A stretch of 8,752 nucleotides of DNA, taken from contig CAYVJW010000071.1 in NCBI GenBank assembly GCA_964451885.1, positions 1 to 8,752 of the forward strand, in the 5' to 3' direction. Origin of the DNA: CAYVJW01 sp964451885 (GTDB taxonomy: Bacteria > Patescibacteriota > Gracilibacteria > UBA4473). The position numbers and the translations under genes were made by a program. Of the stretch, positions 1-7,224 are shown piece by piece. The notes beneath the pieces were generated by a model, which was not told where the DNA came from, made no database searches, and saw nothing but the letters and a program-made list of their open reading frames with translations. Positions within the stretch are counted from its first letter, which is position 1; each line of letters begins with the position of its first letter.

Positions 1-80
1 TAATATACGGTCTTTAAGCCGATTCTGCTAAGTGTGTACTGATTAATCGCTCCCCACAACTTCATGTCATATAAATTTCT

Positions 81-119
81 AAAAAAGTCTCCGCATATCC
101 CGATATGCCTCGATTTTTT
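81..119. terminator. Palindromic bidirectional terminator or operator
   Basis: A perfect 7-bp inverted repeat, GCATATC (93-99) and GATATGC (102-108), is separated by CC. An A-run (81-86) lies on the left and a T-run (114-119) on the right. As RNA it would fold with a TCCCGA loop and a five-pair stem, extended by partial A/T pairing, and it has a U-run in either direction. It could end transcription of a gene left of the window and insulate the gene at 254. The near-perfect dyad could instead be a protein-binding site. Confidence 0.45.
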
Positions 120-142
120 ATAAATTCATCTGACATAAATCT

Positions 143-176
143 GGGCGAACTTGAAAATTTATTTTTTCTTGCGCCC
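143..176. repeat. Short GC inverted repeat just upstream of promoter
   Basis: GGGCG (143-147) and CGCCC (172-176) flank an AT-rich 24-nt stretch. The arms end 12 bases before the -35 box at 188. There is no T-run directly after it, so it does not read as a standard terminator. It may be an operator for the promoter beside it, or chance. Confidence 0.2.
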
Positions 177-187
177 TAATTCGGAAC

Positions 188-216
188 TTGACAGTAGTAT
201 TAATTATGTGTATATA
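188..216 (+). promoter_or_regulatory. Sigma70-type promoter of the nucleotidyltransferase gene
   Basis: A perfect -35 box TTGACA (188-193) is followed by a 17-nt spacer and the -10 box TATATA (211-216). TATAAA at 213-218 is an alternative. The predicted transcript start is about 222-224. That would put an in-frame TTG at 224 at the very 5' end of the message, and leaves about 30 nt of leader before the ATG at 254. Confidence 0.6.
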
Positions 217-253
217 AAAAGCATTGTGTACTATTTTTAATTTTCAAATTCAT

Positions 254-2206
254 ATGAGAAATCAGGAAGTTTATGATGATTATATTACTAACATAGAAAT
301 AAGAGAAAGAAATCCATTTTCTTCTGCAATTGAATCTCTCATCGATCCAGATTTTGCAACTCAAGTTTGGCCTGAATACGTTACCGAAAACAAGGTTTTT
401 AGAGAACAAATGGAAGAACGGATAAAACTCAGTGAAAGACTTGAAGTTGTGCAATCCCATATTCGACGCCCAGACACATCACTTGAAGATACCATAGTTC
501 TGCAACATATTACCGAAGAACAAGCGGCTGATTTTTACGAATCACTAACTCATCTACTAGAAAATAATCCCGAATACAGTCGCATAATTCTATATATTCC
601 ATTTGAGTTTTTACCAAATGTAGACTGGAAACCAAATACAGAAAGATTAAAAAGACAAGTGGAACTATTTAGACAAACTTATCTCAGTCTGTGGCAAAAA
701 TTGTTATTCATTCATGATGTTCGAGCTAATTTTGTAGATGGGGATGTGCTGGAAACTGAGATGCGAGATGGTGATCTTCCACGTGTTGTAAAGGCAGCTC
801 ATTTGATACCTTTTCTTGTGAAAAAAGGATGGATAAAACCAGGGGATGTTATATCAATGATAGAAACAAGTGAAGATGAAACCCTTCGGCAGAGTATTGC
901 CGATTCACTCCCTGTTTTATCTGACTTAGGTTTTTTAGATGAAAAAGTATTATCGAGAATGGCAGAGTCAAAAGATACACTCGTGCGTAGTATGGCAAAA
1001 ATCATTTCTTTTCAAGGGAGTAAAGTAAATGAAATTGAAGCCAAAGTTATAAATATCGCCACACTTCAAATGGATTTAGATAGAAAGTTTGCGCAGATTG
1101 ACGCTGATGATTTAGGAAGGGATACCGAGAAACGTAAAAATTGGATTAGAAAGGTCAATAAACAAAAAGCCATAGAGGCAGCCGGAGATGAAGTTTGTTT
1201 ATCTATTCAACACGGTTTACTTACTGATGAGGCAGTTCATCAGCTAGCCATTCCCGAAGCCCATCTTCCAGGTCAACTCGCCCTTATTGATGGGATAAGA
1301 AAAGCAATTGAATTAATTGCCAAAAGTGATTTGGATCAGGCTCGTTCATTGTATAATGAAAGATTTAAGGACGTTCTTCTGGATCTTTGGCCGATTCGAA
1401 ACGCTGCAATTCAAAACTACTTAAGAAAATTATTTTTTAGGATCTATAATCTTAATATTGCAGATGAAGAAACATTGGTTTCCCTTGGTATTTCACTGCC
1501 AAAGCTAGGAGGTCCTTTTTCTGACAATTTAAAGTTAATGCATGAGGAAATGAGTGAAATACAAACTATGGCTCTGTCAATTGAGTCACACCCTGAACTG
1601 ATACAATATGTATATCCTGTGGTGCTCACTTTTGGATCAAGATTGAAAGGATATGGAACTCTGGATGCGGATATAGATGTCGGTGTTTTTGTGAGACCAA
1701 CTGTACCTGCCGAATTGCGCGAAAGAGTTCAAACATTGCTCAGGGAAATATTTGTTCATGATAAGATAAGAGGGGACGTAGTAGAATTTTGGCTCGAAGA
1801 AACCGAAAATGGTCTGTCTGTGCGTAATTTCGAAACACATGATGTTTCATTGGGGGAACGTTCCTGGACGCATATACTTTTTGGCGCTGCGTGGGAAGGG
1901 AATAATAATGATATACAAGAACTTTATGATAAATTACTTTCTCCTTATTTTTTTGAAACAAAGGAACAGATTTATGGAAGAGACGCAAGAGGGTTATATA
2001 TAGAAGAAATGGAAAGAGATACCCTGCAATACAGACTGATGCATAAAGGGTATGCACAATTTTTTCCTTCCTATGGTGGAATTCAAAGTCTTCATTCAGA
2101 TCAGATTGATGGACAAAGTATGTTTTGGGATTCAGGATATAGGCAACTTGCGACAAAGCTCTTTGTGGAAAGAGTTTTTTTGCCGAAACTCCAAGTGGTT
2201 GATTAA
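254..2206 (+). CDS. HEAT-like/minimal nucleotidyltransferase domain protein
   Basis: This encodes about 650 residues and ends in TAA. The ATG at 254 is preferred because the in-frame TTG at 224 coincides with the predicted transcript start. Neither start has a clear Shine-Dalgarno site. The core of a polymerase-beta-type minimal nucleotidyltransferase is visible: FGSRLKGYG around G461-S462, then DADID with D473 and D475, and a likely third metal-binding acid E511 in VVEFW. All three catalytic acids are therefore present. Such domains transfer a nucleotide from an NTP to a protein, RNA or small-molecule hydroxyl; the substrate here cannot be told. Residues about 177-254 form helical pairs like HEAT repeats (VVKAAHLIPFLVKKGW and SIADSLPVLSDLGFL). 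The C-terminal 90 residues are probably a helical substrate-side domain. It has its own promoter and is convergent with the four-gene operon. Its AT-rich codons differ from that operon, so it is probably not part of it. The family is not recognised beyond the domain. Confidence 0.85.
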   Translation: MRNQEVYDDYITNIEIRERNPFSSAIESLIDPDFATQVWPEYVTENKVFREQMEERIKLSERLEVVQSHIRRPDTSLEDTIVLQHITEEQAADFYESLTHLLENNPEYSRIILYIPFEFLPNVDWKPNTERLKRQVELFRQTYLSLWQKLLFIHDVRANFVDGDVLETEMRDGDLPRVVKAAHLIPFLVKKGWIKPGDVISMIETSEDETLRQSIADSLPVLSDLGFLDEKVLSRMAESKDTLVRSMAKIISFQGSKVNEIEAKVINIATLQMDLDRKFAQIDADDLGRDTEKRKNWIRKVNKQKAIEAAGDEVCLSIQHGLLTDEAVHQLAIPEAHLPGQLALIDGIRKAIELIAKSDLDQARSLYNERFKDVLLDLWPIRNAAIQNYLRKLFFRIYNLNIADEETLVSLGISLPKLGGPFSDNLKLMHEEMSEIQTMALSIESHPELIQYVYPVVLTFGSRLKGYGTLDADIDVGVFVRPTVPAELRERVQTLLREIFVHDKIRGDVVEFWLEETENGLSVRNFETHDVSLGERSWTHILFGAAWEGNNNDIQELYDKLLSPYFFETKEQIYGRDARGLYIEEMERDTLQYRLMHKGYAQFFPSYGGIQSLHSDQIDGQSMFWDSGYRQLATKLFVERVFLPKLQVVD

Positions 2207-2224
2207 ATTAAATGGTGTCACACG

Positions 2225-2253
2225 AAAAAACCCCAGAGCGCAAAGCGCCCTGG
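2225..2253 (-). terminator. Intrinsic terminator, distal end of the four-gene operon
   Basis: Read on the minus strand, CCAGGGCGC, a TTT loop and GCGCTCTGG form a nine-pair stem (one G-U) followed by GGTTTTTT. The T-run exists only in the minus direction, so it serves the operon and not the plus-strand gene. It lies about 135 nt past the operon's last stop codon, behind a nearer, weaker terminator. Confidence 0.75.
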
Positions 2254-2343
2254 AGCTGAAAGCAGATGTCCGTATCGTTGGATCGAACAATCTGACTGTA
2301 AAGTGATACACCCTTTCGGGGGCTTCACCCAAAAGCATTCCCT

Positions 2344-2383
2344 AAAAAGAGACACTTAGGTTCTTCGCACCCGGAGTGTTTTT
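2344..2383. terminator. Imperfect bidirectional terminator between convergent genes
   Basis: ACACTTAGG (2352-2360) and CCGGAGTGT (2371-2379) pair with one mismatch and one G-U around a 10-nt loop. On the plus strand TTTTT follows the stem; on the minus strand CTCTTTTT follows it. In the minus direction the stem begins about 8 nt after the operon's TAA at 2388. It could therefore end the operon and also catch transcripts from the nucleotidyltransferase gene. The region between this and the next terminator (about 2254-2343) holds no recognisable gene. Confidence 0.45.
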
Positions 2384-2387
2384 GGTT

Positions 2388-3638
2388 TTAAACCACTCGT
2401 TGGTCCTCGTAAACACGACCGCCAATCCCACCGGGCATCCGACTCCTTCCGGGAACTCCGCCGCTGATCTGATTCCAGGGAATCGCTGCCCCCAACTGAT
2501 GGAGGGCCGTGATGTATGTCAGCTCGGTTTGCCCCGCCGTAACATTGGGGAGCTCGATGACTCCGAGAACATATTGCTTCAGATTCGCTTCGAGGCGCGG
2601 ATAATCGGACGAAACTGCGACACCGAGCTTCTTGAGCATCTGATCGCGATTCGTTGCACCAACATGCCCCGGAAGAGTTGATTTTTCGAGAGTGGCTCGG
2701 ATCTGTTGCGCATCGTAGGCGAGAGCCATCGCCACCGGAATACCGGTGCCCGCAAAAATTCGGTTGATGCTGTCGATGAGTCCCTCAGCCGACGCCCTCA
2801 AATTATCGGTTGGAGGTGGTGCCATCATACCTGTTGGCATACCGCCGCCTCCGGCGAGCGCCCCTAAAGCCGACATCATTGCTGCAGGATTCGCCATGCC
2901 CTTTTGCCAGGAATCCAGCCACCCAATGAGAAGCTCCTGAAATGAGACGAGAGAATCCCACAGGTTCTCGTCGATCTTACTCAGAAGAGCCTTCTTACGG
3001 GACTGAGTTGCATATCGACCGGTTGCACCGGGAATTGCAGCGAAGATCTCGGCATAGTTTCGTTCCGTGAGAGCTTTCTGCATTTCAAAAAACTCGGTAG
3101 GAACGGGTTCATCCAGAGACATTGCATGCTCTTCCATTGCGTCAACAATACGGGATGGAAGACCATAGAGCCCCACACGATTCGCAAGGGCGGCACTTAC
3201 AGTACCGATAACCGTCTCACGACTAAATTTCAGAGCTCCACCGATCTTGAGAGCCTGAAGCCACGACCCGTCATCCGGGAGCTTCGGAAGTACATCAAGA
3301 GTTCCCATTCCTGATATCGGACTCGCAACCGACTCCGTCGGAGAAGTTGTCGGTTTGATGGCTGCAAGCAGCTTCTTCGCCCTAACCGGCTTCATGCCAA
3401 TACTGCCGAGCAAATTCTCTTCGAGGAAGGCAAGGTCTCCCTCCCCCTCGACACCCAGGTCTTTCCGGATCTTACTGATCATGTCGTCGTCCACCCCGAG
3501 AGCTTTCAGCTTCGCGTCTACGGGAGCGGCCGCCGTTGTGGCACTGGTATCCGTGTTCGGGGCGCTGGGGGTTTCTTCCTTCGGGGTACCGGCTGCTGAA
3601 CCTTTACCCGTTTTGTCACTTTTTGTTTCGTCACTCAT
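2388..3638 (-). CDS. SAM-like domain protein, last gene of the operon
   Basis: This encodes 416 residues and ends in TAA. The start is firm: AGGAG lies 8 nt upstream, and its ATG overlaps the TGA of the preceding gene (ATGA), so translation is coupled. Residues 1-40 are a disordered Ser/Thr/Ala/Lys-rich tail. Residues about 41-95 resemble a sterile alpha motif: LKALGVDDDMISKI, then LAFLEENLLGSIGM, then KPVRAKKLLAAI. This is the family's pattern of 'L..LG', 'DL..L', 'L..IGM' and a basic last helix. SAM domains mediate homo- or hetero-oligomerisation. Residues about 105-400 look mainly helical, with a Gly/Met/Pro-rich linker at about 250-276, and match no family I recognise. No signal peptide or membrane segment is seen, so it is probably cytosolic. 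By position it may be the oligomerising adaptor or effector of the system; that is inference. Confidence 0.85.
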   Translation of the reverse strand: MSDETKSDKTGKGSAAGTPKEETPSAPNTDTSATTAAAPVDAKLKALGVDDDMISKIRKDLGVEGEGDLAFLEENLLGSIGMKPVRAKKLLAAIKPTTSPTESVASPISGMGTLDVLPKLPDDGSWLQALKIGGALKFSRETVIGTVSAALANRVGLYGLPSRIVDAMEEHAMSLDEPVPTEFFEMQKALTERNYAEIFAAIPGATGRYATQSRKKALLSKIDENLWDSLVSFQELLIGWLDSWQKGMANPAAMMSALGALAGGGGMPTGMMAPPPTDNLRASAEGLIDSINRIFAGTGIPVAMALAYDAQQIRATLEKSTLPGHVGATNRDQMLKKLGVAVSSDYPRLEANLKQYVLGVIELPNVTAGQTELTYITALHQLGAAIPWNQISGGVPGRSRMPGGIGGRVYEDQRVV

Positions 3639-5047
3639 TTGACATCTCCTCTGGTTCTGTTTGGATGGATAAGTGTTTTGTGTTTCTCCGTCGGGCCAAA
3701 AGAAAGCATCCTCACCGGGACACCTAATCTTTCTCCCAATACACCTGCACAGAGCTTAGTACATTCCTGTTGCTCTGCTCCAGGTGGTAGTTCATGGGTC
3801 GTTATCTCGGGCTTGCACTTCAAAAGCGCTTCTCCGAGACGTTCCTGGTAAGCATACTGCGCCTTCCCTTCTCCGTGTCGTACCTTTATTGCCCCCGAAG
3901 GAGTAAAACAGGTTTGATCATCGGTTCCGGAATAGCGGTTGCAAACTTTCCAAGCTTTGTTTTTTTGAATCTGGTCAAACCACGTGATGGCCAAGCCATC
4001 AAACGCAGTCGGACCTCCACAGACTTCGATCGCATAACGAAGCAAAACGAGGTCTAGTGGACCAACTCTCACTTTCCCTTGATACCGGTTTTCGTCTTTG
4101 TTGCTGCCAGGCAGCAGACGTTCTCCCATATCAGGATCAGCTGTTGGCATAGGACCGGCTCCGTGCCGGATCGCGTACGCTCGACATACGCCAATATTCA
4201 CAATATCACTCGTAAAACCAGATTCCCGAAGCATTGCCTGCGTGAAACGTGGCAAAGTTCGGATGGCGCTGGTGTGGGGGTGAAAACCGTGAAGATTGTC
4301 CGTGAGAATACCATGCGAGGTTTCGACCACGGCGATACCTTCACGAGACAGAATCTTCTTCAGGTAGTCGTGATCGACAATTTTTGCTTGCGCGGCAACT
4401 GCACGGAATCTCGTGACGATGTAGTCGAGAAAACCAGGGTCATTGAGACGGTCAACTTCTTCTTCAACAGCACTTTGATCTTGAGGGAGAAAATCCCCCC
4501 CAATAATCGGTTGCAGGTCTCGGAGTTTCTGATCGCGAACCGCGGCAACCAGATCTCGCAGATCGGCGCGTGATAAATCACGCGCATAAATCGCAAGTTC
4601 CGGAAGTCGAAGTGAATCGCGAAAAGCCTCTCCTACTCCTGTGCCAATCGTACCTCGGGGGTTGTTACCTCGCGCCATTTCTTTGAGGCGCGAGGCAATT
4701 CCATGATACGGAGTAGCACAAAGGGCTGTTTCATCTACGGTAAGCAGATCGAATGGAGCGTGAACACCGCATTGATACCGCAGTGCTGTGGCTTCATTCA
4801 GAAGGCCTTCCGGTGTGACCACGAAGCGAGAGGTGATATGTGTTTTCACTCCCTCGAATGTTCCACAACCAAACTGGCTAAAAGCGAATTTTTCACCAGA
4901 TGATGTACAAACACCGTGACTTCCTTGAGCCCCGCCAACCTTGAGGAGAGTGTGGGCACTCGTCATATGACTGATTTTGTGCACCACACCCCCCTTGCCA
5001 CCGTCTCCTGGACCCAGGTCGGTGACGATGTATATCTTCTTGGTCAT
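3635..5047 (-). CDS. Divergent adenylosuccinate synthetase (PurA) homologue
   Basis: This encodes 470 residues; canonical PurA has about 430. AAGGAGGT just ahead fixes the ATG at 5047, and a longer open frame to 5329 lies inside the upstream gene. PurA joins IMP and aspartate using GTP. Family landmarks appear in order: GPGDGGKGG (D15 as the catalytic Asp, K18 in the P-loop); VGGAQGSHG (H44 as the general acid); RGTIGTGVGEAFRD at 131-144 (family GTTGRGIGPAYEDK); ETSHGILTD at 242-250; GVCRAYAIRHGAGPMPT at 286-302; ITWFDQI at 354-360 (family TKLDVL, Asp kept, Lys replaced by Trp); and LSFGP near 448. The catalytic pair is kept. The GTP-base site, the HNAGHT-type loop, the GRG loop and the arginine-rich aspartate loop are altered, so substrate choice may differ. 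Phage PurZ is different in losing the first Asp, which is present here. The context is a pseudokinase/vWA operon and not purine biosynthesis. Confidence 0.85.
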   Translation of the reverse strand: MTKKIYIVTDLGPGDGGKGGVVHKISHMTSAHTLLKVGGAQGSHGVCTSSGEKFAFSQFGCGTFEGVKTHITSRFVVTPEGLLNEATALRYQCGVHAPFDLLTVDETALCATPYHGIASRLKEMARGNNPRGTIGTGVGEAFRDSLRLPELAIYARDLSRADLRDLVAAVRDQKLRDLQPIIGGDFLPQDQSAVEEEVDRLNDPGFLDYIVTRFRAVAAQAKIVDHDYLKKILSREGIAVVETSHGILTDNLHGFHPHTSAIRTLPRFTQAMLRESGFTSDIVNIGVCRAYAIRHGAGPMPTADPDMGERLLPGSNKDENRYQGKVRVGPLDLVLLRYAIEVCGGPTAFDGLAITWFDQIQKNKAWKVCNRYSGTDDQTCFTPSGAIKVRHGEGKAQYAYQERLGEALLKCKPEITTHELPPGAEQQECTKLCAGVLGERLGVPVRMLSFGPTEKHKTLIHPNRTRGDVK

Positions 5048-5050
5048 AGC

Positions 5051-5060
5051 CACCTCCTTG
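5051..5060 (-). promoter_or_regulatory. Strong Shine-Dalgarno of the PurA-like gene
   Basis: On the minus strand, CAAGGAGGTG ends three bases before the ATG at 5047. It decides this start over upstream in-frame codons, which would run into the vWA gene. It sits in the 34-nt gap after the vWA stop codon. Confidence 0.75.
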
Positions 5061-5081
5061 AGACATTTTAATGATGAATTG

Positions 5082-6197
5082 TCAGACCCACTCAATCGAA
5101 TCCTCCTCTTCTGAACCTGTGCCGGAATTTTCGCGGACCTCGTCTGGCTCAACTGGCCACGGGTCGGTCTTATTCCGGAACAAGTCTCCTTTCTGGGGAA
5201 ACTTTTTGAAAATCGGGACGCCTGCCTGTTCCCCAATGGGAATGTTGGCAACTGAGCGCTGAATAGCCTTGGCATCTGTAGCCGACACGTTGTGACGACG
5301 AAGAAAATCCACGCACGATCCAAGATCAATCCTATCCTCCGTCAAACCGATGATGGTGGCTTGTACCTGAGGGAGCACTTGCGTACTCGGGAGCATAACG
5401 ACCCGGTCTGAGCCGAACACTTCTGTCCAGAAACTGGCTGTTTTATGATTGTCTCCAACCTGCAGAAAGAACGCATGAGCGCGCTCCAACAGGTCCTGAA
5501 CCACCTCTCGAGTGAGAAGGTAACGGCGATCAATTTCATGACCGTTCTCCTTCCCCTTCTTAAACACATCCGGGCCAAAAATACGGATCAGTTCCCGCTC
5601 ATCGAGTTGATCCCGAGCCGGTGCATCCGAGACGGTGAAGTCGTAGGATTTCAGCCCGAGTCGACAGATATGGGCCGCCGTGAGGTATGCCGCTCCGAAA
5701 AGGCCGTAGTGAGGATCTTCCGCAAAATCACCCCCACCCCGTTCGGGAACCATCAAGGTGAGTTGCTGGACGATTTTTTCCGCATGCATCTCAAATTGAG
5801 GACGACACAGAGGGAAGTTGTCTCCCACATCGCCGAAAATTCCGGTTGCGATCTGGAGGTCATATCCGGGTAGCACGTCGCTACATGCTTCGTGCATATT
5901 CGGTAGCACCTCTAACGCTACATCGACATTGTGTCCCATGCTTCCCGTCGTATCGACGCGGGTTTCAATCGGCATTGGGGGGCCGACGAGCAGTTTCCAT
6001 AACCCGTTTGGTAGTTTCTCCAATCGGGGCCGAGATTCACGAATCACGCCGTACCCACTCGGGTCAACGAGAGGATCCAGTTTGCCTGTTTCGCGAGCCT
6101 GTTGTTCGGCTCTATAAGTGGAACTTCTTCCTGGCCCCGAGGAGTGCTCTTTTCTGCTTTTCGTGTAACTCGCACTTGAAAAAGTAAATTTTCCCAT
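5082..6197 (-). CDS. vWA (von Willebrand factor A) domain protein
   Basis: This encodes 371 residues and ends in TGA. It starts 2 nt after the kinase-like gene's stop, with the GGGAG of that gene's last codons as ribosome site. Residues 1-75 are basic and Ser-rich, probably flexible. A vWA domain spans about 76-275. Its MIDAS starts at DTTGSMG (D82, T84, S86), a DxTxS form of the metal site. ATGIFGDVGDN follows at 117-127. GGGDFAEDPHYGLFGAA at 154-170 resembles the GGGD-P-E motif of vWA domains from alpha-kinase and TerY-like proteins. Strand FTVSDAPAR (187-195) follows. The metal site looks functional, so it probably binds a partner through Mg2+. Residues about 285-320 may be a small helical domain, and the tail is acidic (EEEDSIEWV). 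No signal peptide or membrane helix is seen, so it is cytosolic. Its place beside a kinase-like gene suggests a regulator or scaffold role. Confidence 0.85.
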   Translation of the reverse strand: MGKFTFSSASYTKSRKEHSSGPGRSSTYRAEQQARETGKLDPLVDPSGYGVIRESRPRLEKLPNGLWKLLVGPPMPIETRVDTTGSMGHNVDVALEVLPNMHEACSDVLPGYDLQIATGIFGDVGDNFPLCRPQFEMHAEKIVQQLTLMVPERGGGDFAEDPHYGLFGAAYLTAAHICRLGLKSYDFTVSDAPARDQLDERELIRIFGPDVFKKGKENGHEIDRRYLLTREVVQDLLERAHAFFLQVGDNHKTASFWTEVFGSDRVVMLPSTQVLPQVQATIIGLTEDRIDLGSCVDFLRRHNVSATDAKAIQRSVANIPIGEQAGVPIFKKFPQKGDLFRNKTDPWPVEPDEVRENSGTGSEEEDSIEWV

Positions 6198-6199
6198 GG

Positions 6200-7024
6200 T
6201 TATTCTCCCTTCATCTGGTAAGTAGTGAATTGGTAAAACTCACGTTGCCACAGCCCATCAACGAGCTTATAAAAACGTTCGTGAGCCTTACTTGGGTTGG
6301 ATTCTGCTCCATCAGACAATCTCAGGAGATGATCGCGGTAGCGACCATATCCTTCGTCGCCATCATCGGGGATCATGCGGTTCCCCACATTCCCCCCCAA
6401 AGCGACAATAACCGTCTTAGCTGCCTGGGAAATTTCCTTCTTCCTTATTTCAGGCGGCACCTGGTTTGAATAGAACTGCGAAGCTGTCCAATCGAACAAG
6501 ACCGCATAATGCTGATCCGGTTCGAGAAGAACATTGCCGGCATTGATCCGACCAACGGAAATCCCCTGCGAATGTGCGAAAACAAGGAGCTTGAGAAGTT
6601 TCCCCATGATCCAGACGCTTGTGCGCATATCAACTCGCAGATGATCCTTTTTTACCATCCTTGCGATAGGAACCATTGCCGCTGGATTCTCAACATTCCT
6701 GAACCCAAGAACGTTAATCCGAGTCCCATCGACCAGGAAAGTGTCAACGAGCTCCGGAAAACCCAACTGATAGTTCAAGAGAACCTTGGGATCCTCTCGG
6801 ACCTTCGCGTACTCCTTTTCAAGATGAAGAGCGTTTTGTTTAAGTTCATTGAGAACGTAGCCAAAACGATCCAGAAGACCGTTTTGGCCCTCTTGAGCAA
6901 CCTGGAACAAAAAGGCTTTTCCTGTCTCCACCTGCACATACAGGTAGAGCCGAAACCCCTCAGTCGTCCCAACCAGTTTTCCTGCCTCATAAGGTAGGTC
7001 TTGCCTTGTGAAAGTTCTAATCAT
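6200..7024 (-). CDS. Kinase-fold protein, probable pseudokinase
   Basis: This encodes 274 residues and ends in TAA; it is the first main gene of the operon. The ATG has AAGGAGGT six bases upstream. The C-lobe signature of the protein-kinase fold is visible: LLKLLVFAHSQGISVGRINAGNVLL (145-167), then VLFDWTAS (175-182). Aligned to HRDLKPxN, the catalytic Asp is R159, while the metal-binding Asn is kept at N164 and the DFG Asp at D178 (DWT). In the N-lobe, FLFQVAQE (38-45) occupies the place of VAIK with Gln instead of Lys. Two of the key residues thus appear missing, so it is probably a pseudokinase or a very divergent enzyme that may still bind nucleotide. At 274 residues it contains little beyond the kinase domain. 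There is no membrane segment. The pairing with a vWA gene recalls TerY-linked kinases, but the usual PP2C phosphatase is absent. The fold assignment rests on short motifs. Confidence 0.75.
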   Translation of the reverse strand: MIRTFTRQDLPYEAGKLVGTTEGFRLYLYVQVETGKAFLFQVAQEGQNGLLDRFGYVLNELKQNALHLEKEYAKVREDPKVLLNYQLGFPELVDTFLVDGTRINVLGFRNVENPAAMVPIARMVKKDHLRVDMRTSVWIMGKLLKLLVFAHSQGISVGRINAGNVLLEPDQHYAVLFDWTASQFYSNQVPPEIRKKEISQAAKTVIVALGGNVGNRMIPDDGDEGYGRYRDHLLRLSDGAESNPSKAHERFYKLVDGLWQREFYQFTTYQMKGE

Positions 7025-7092
7025 GTATGCACCTCCTTTGTCCTTTGTACCCGTAAGGCCTGCAACAGTTTTCTAGGGATTAACATTTTCAT
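7021..7092 (-). CDS. Possible leader peptide, translationally coupled
   Basis: A 23-codon frame (start 7092, or 7086 for 21 residues) ends in a TGA that overlaps the kinase-like gene's start as ATGA. AAAGGA precedes the second ATG by 7 nt, which makes 7086 the better start. The peptide starts MLIPRKLLQALRVQR and is basic and amphipathic. The kinase gene's own Shine-Dalgarno lies inside its last codons. Coupling of this kind would let translation of the leader control the operon. It may be a short real gene, a regulatory frame, or chance; codon evidence is too thin to decide. Confidence 0.4.
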   Translation of the reverse strand: MKMLIPRKLLQALRVQRTKEVHT

Positions 7093-7194
7093 GTCCTTTC
7101 TTTTTGTTTTACCGAAATGTAAAAGAACTCTGGATAAGCTCTCTTACAAAAATCAGGAGACAACTATCCGACTGTGATAAACAACAGTAAATTA

Positions 7195-7223
7195 CTTGTA
7201 ATCTATTTTCGTACTCCTGTCAA
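7195..7223 (-). promoter_or_regulatory. Sigma70-type promoter of the four-gene operon
   Basis: On the minus strand, TTGACA (7223-7218) is followed by a 17-nt spacer and TACAAG (7200-7195). The -35 box is perfect; the -10 box matches four of six. Transcription would start near 7188 and leave a leader of about 165 nt before the kinase-like gene. A weak -10 box with repeats abutting the -35 box fits an activated or repressed promoter. Confidence 0.55.
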
Positions 7224-7224
7224 G

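Noticed and set aside
1740..2156. A 138-codon minus-strand frame
   Set aside because: It is antisense to the nucleotidyltransferase region and rich in residues expected from reversed AT-rich coding sequence; no start signal.
2256..2343. A possible tRNA or small RNA (a GTTCGATCC stretch on the minus strand resembles a T-loop)
   Set aside because: The flanking bases do not form a five-pair T-stem and no other tRNA arms or CCA end are present.
4079..4573. A 164-codon plus-strand frame
   Set aside because: It is antisense to the conserved PurA-like gene, with no recognisable domain and no ribosome site; it is a shadow of a balanced-composition gene.
5048..5329. A 94-codon in-frame extension upstream of the PurA-like gene
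   Set aside because: It lies inside the vWA gene in another frame and has no family similarity. The AAGGAGGT before the ATG at 5047 and the onset of PurA homology there fix the later start.
6509..6997. A 162-codon plus-strand frame
   Set aside because: It is antisense to the kinase-like gene, whose motifs and Shine-Dalgarno support the minus strand.
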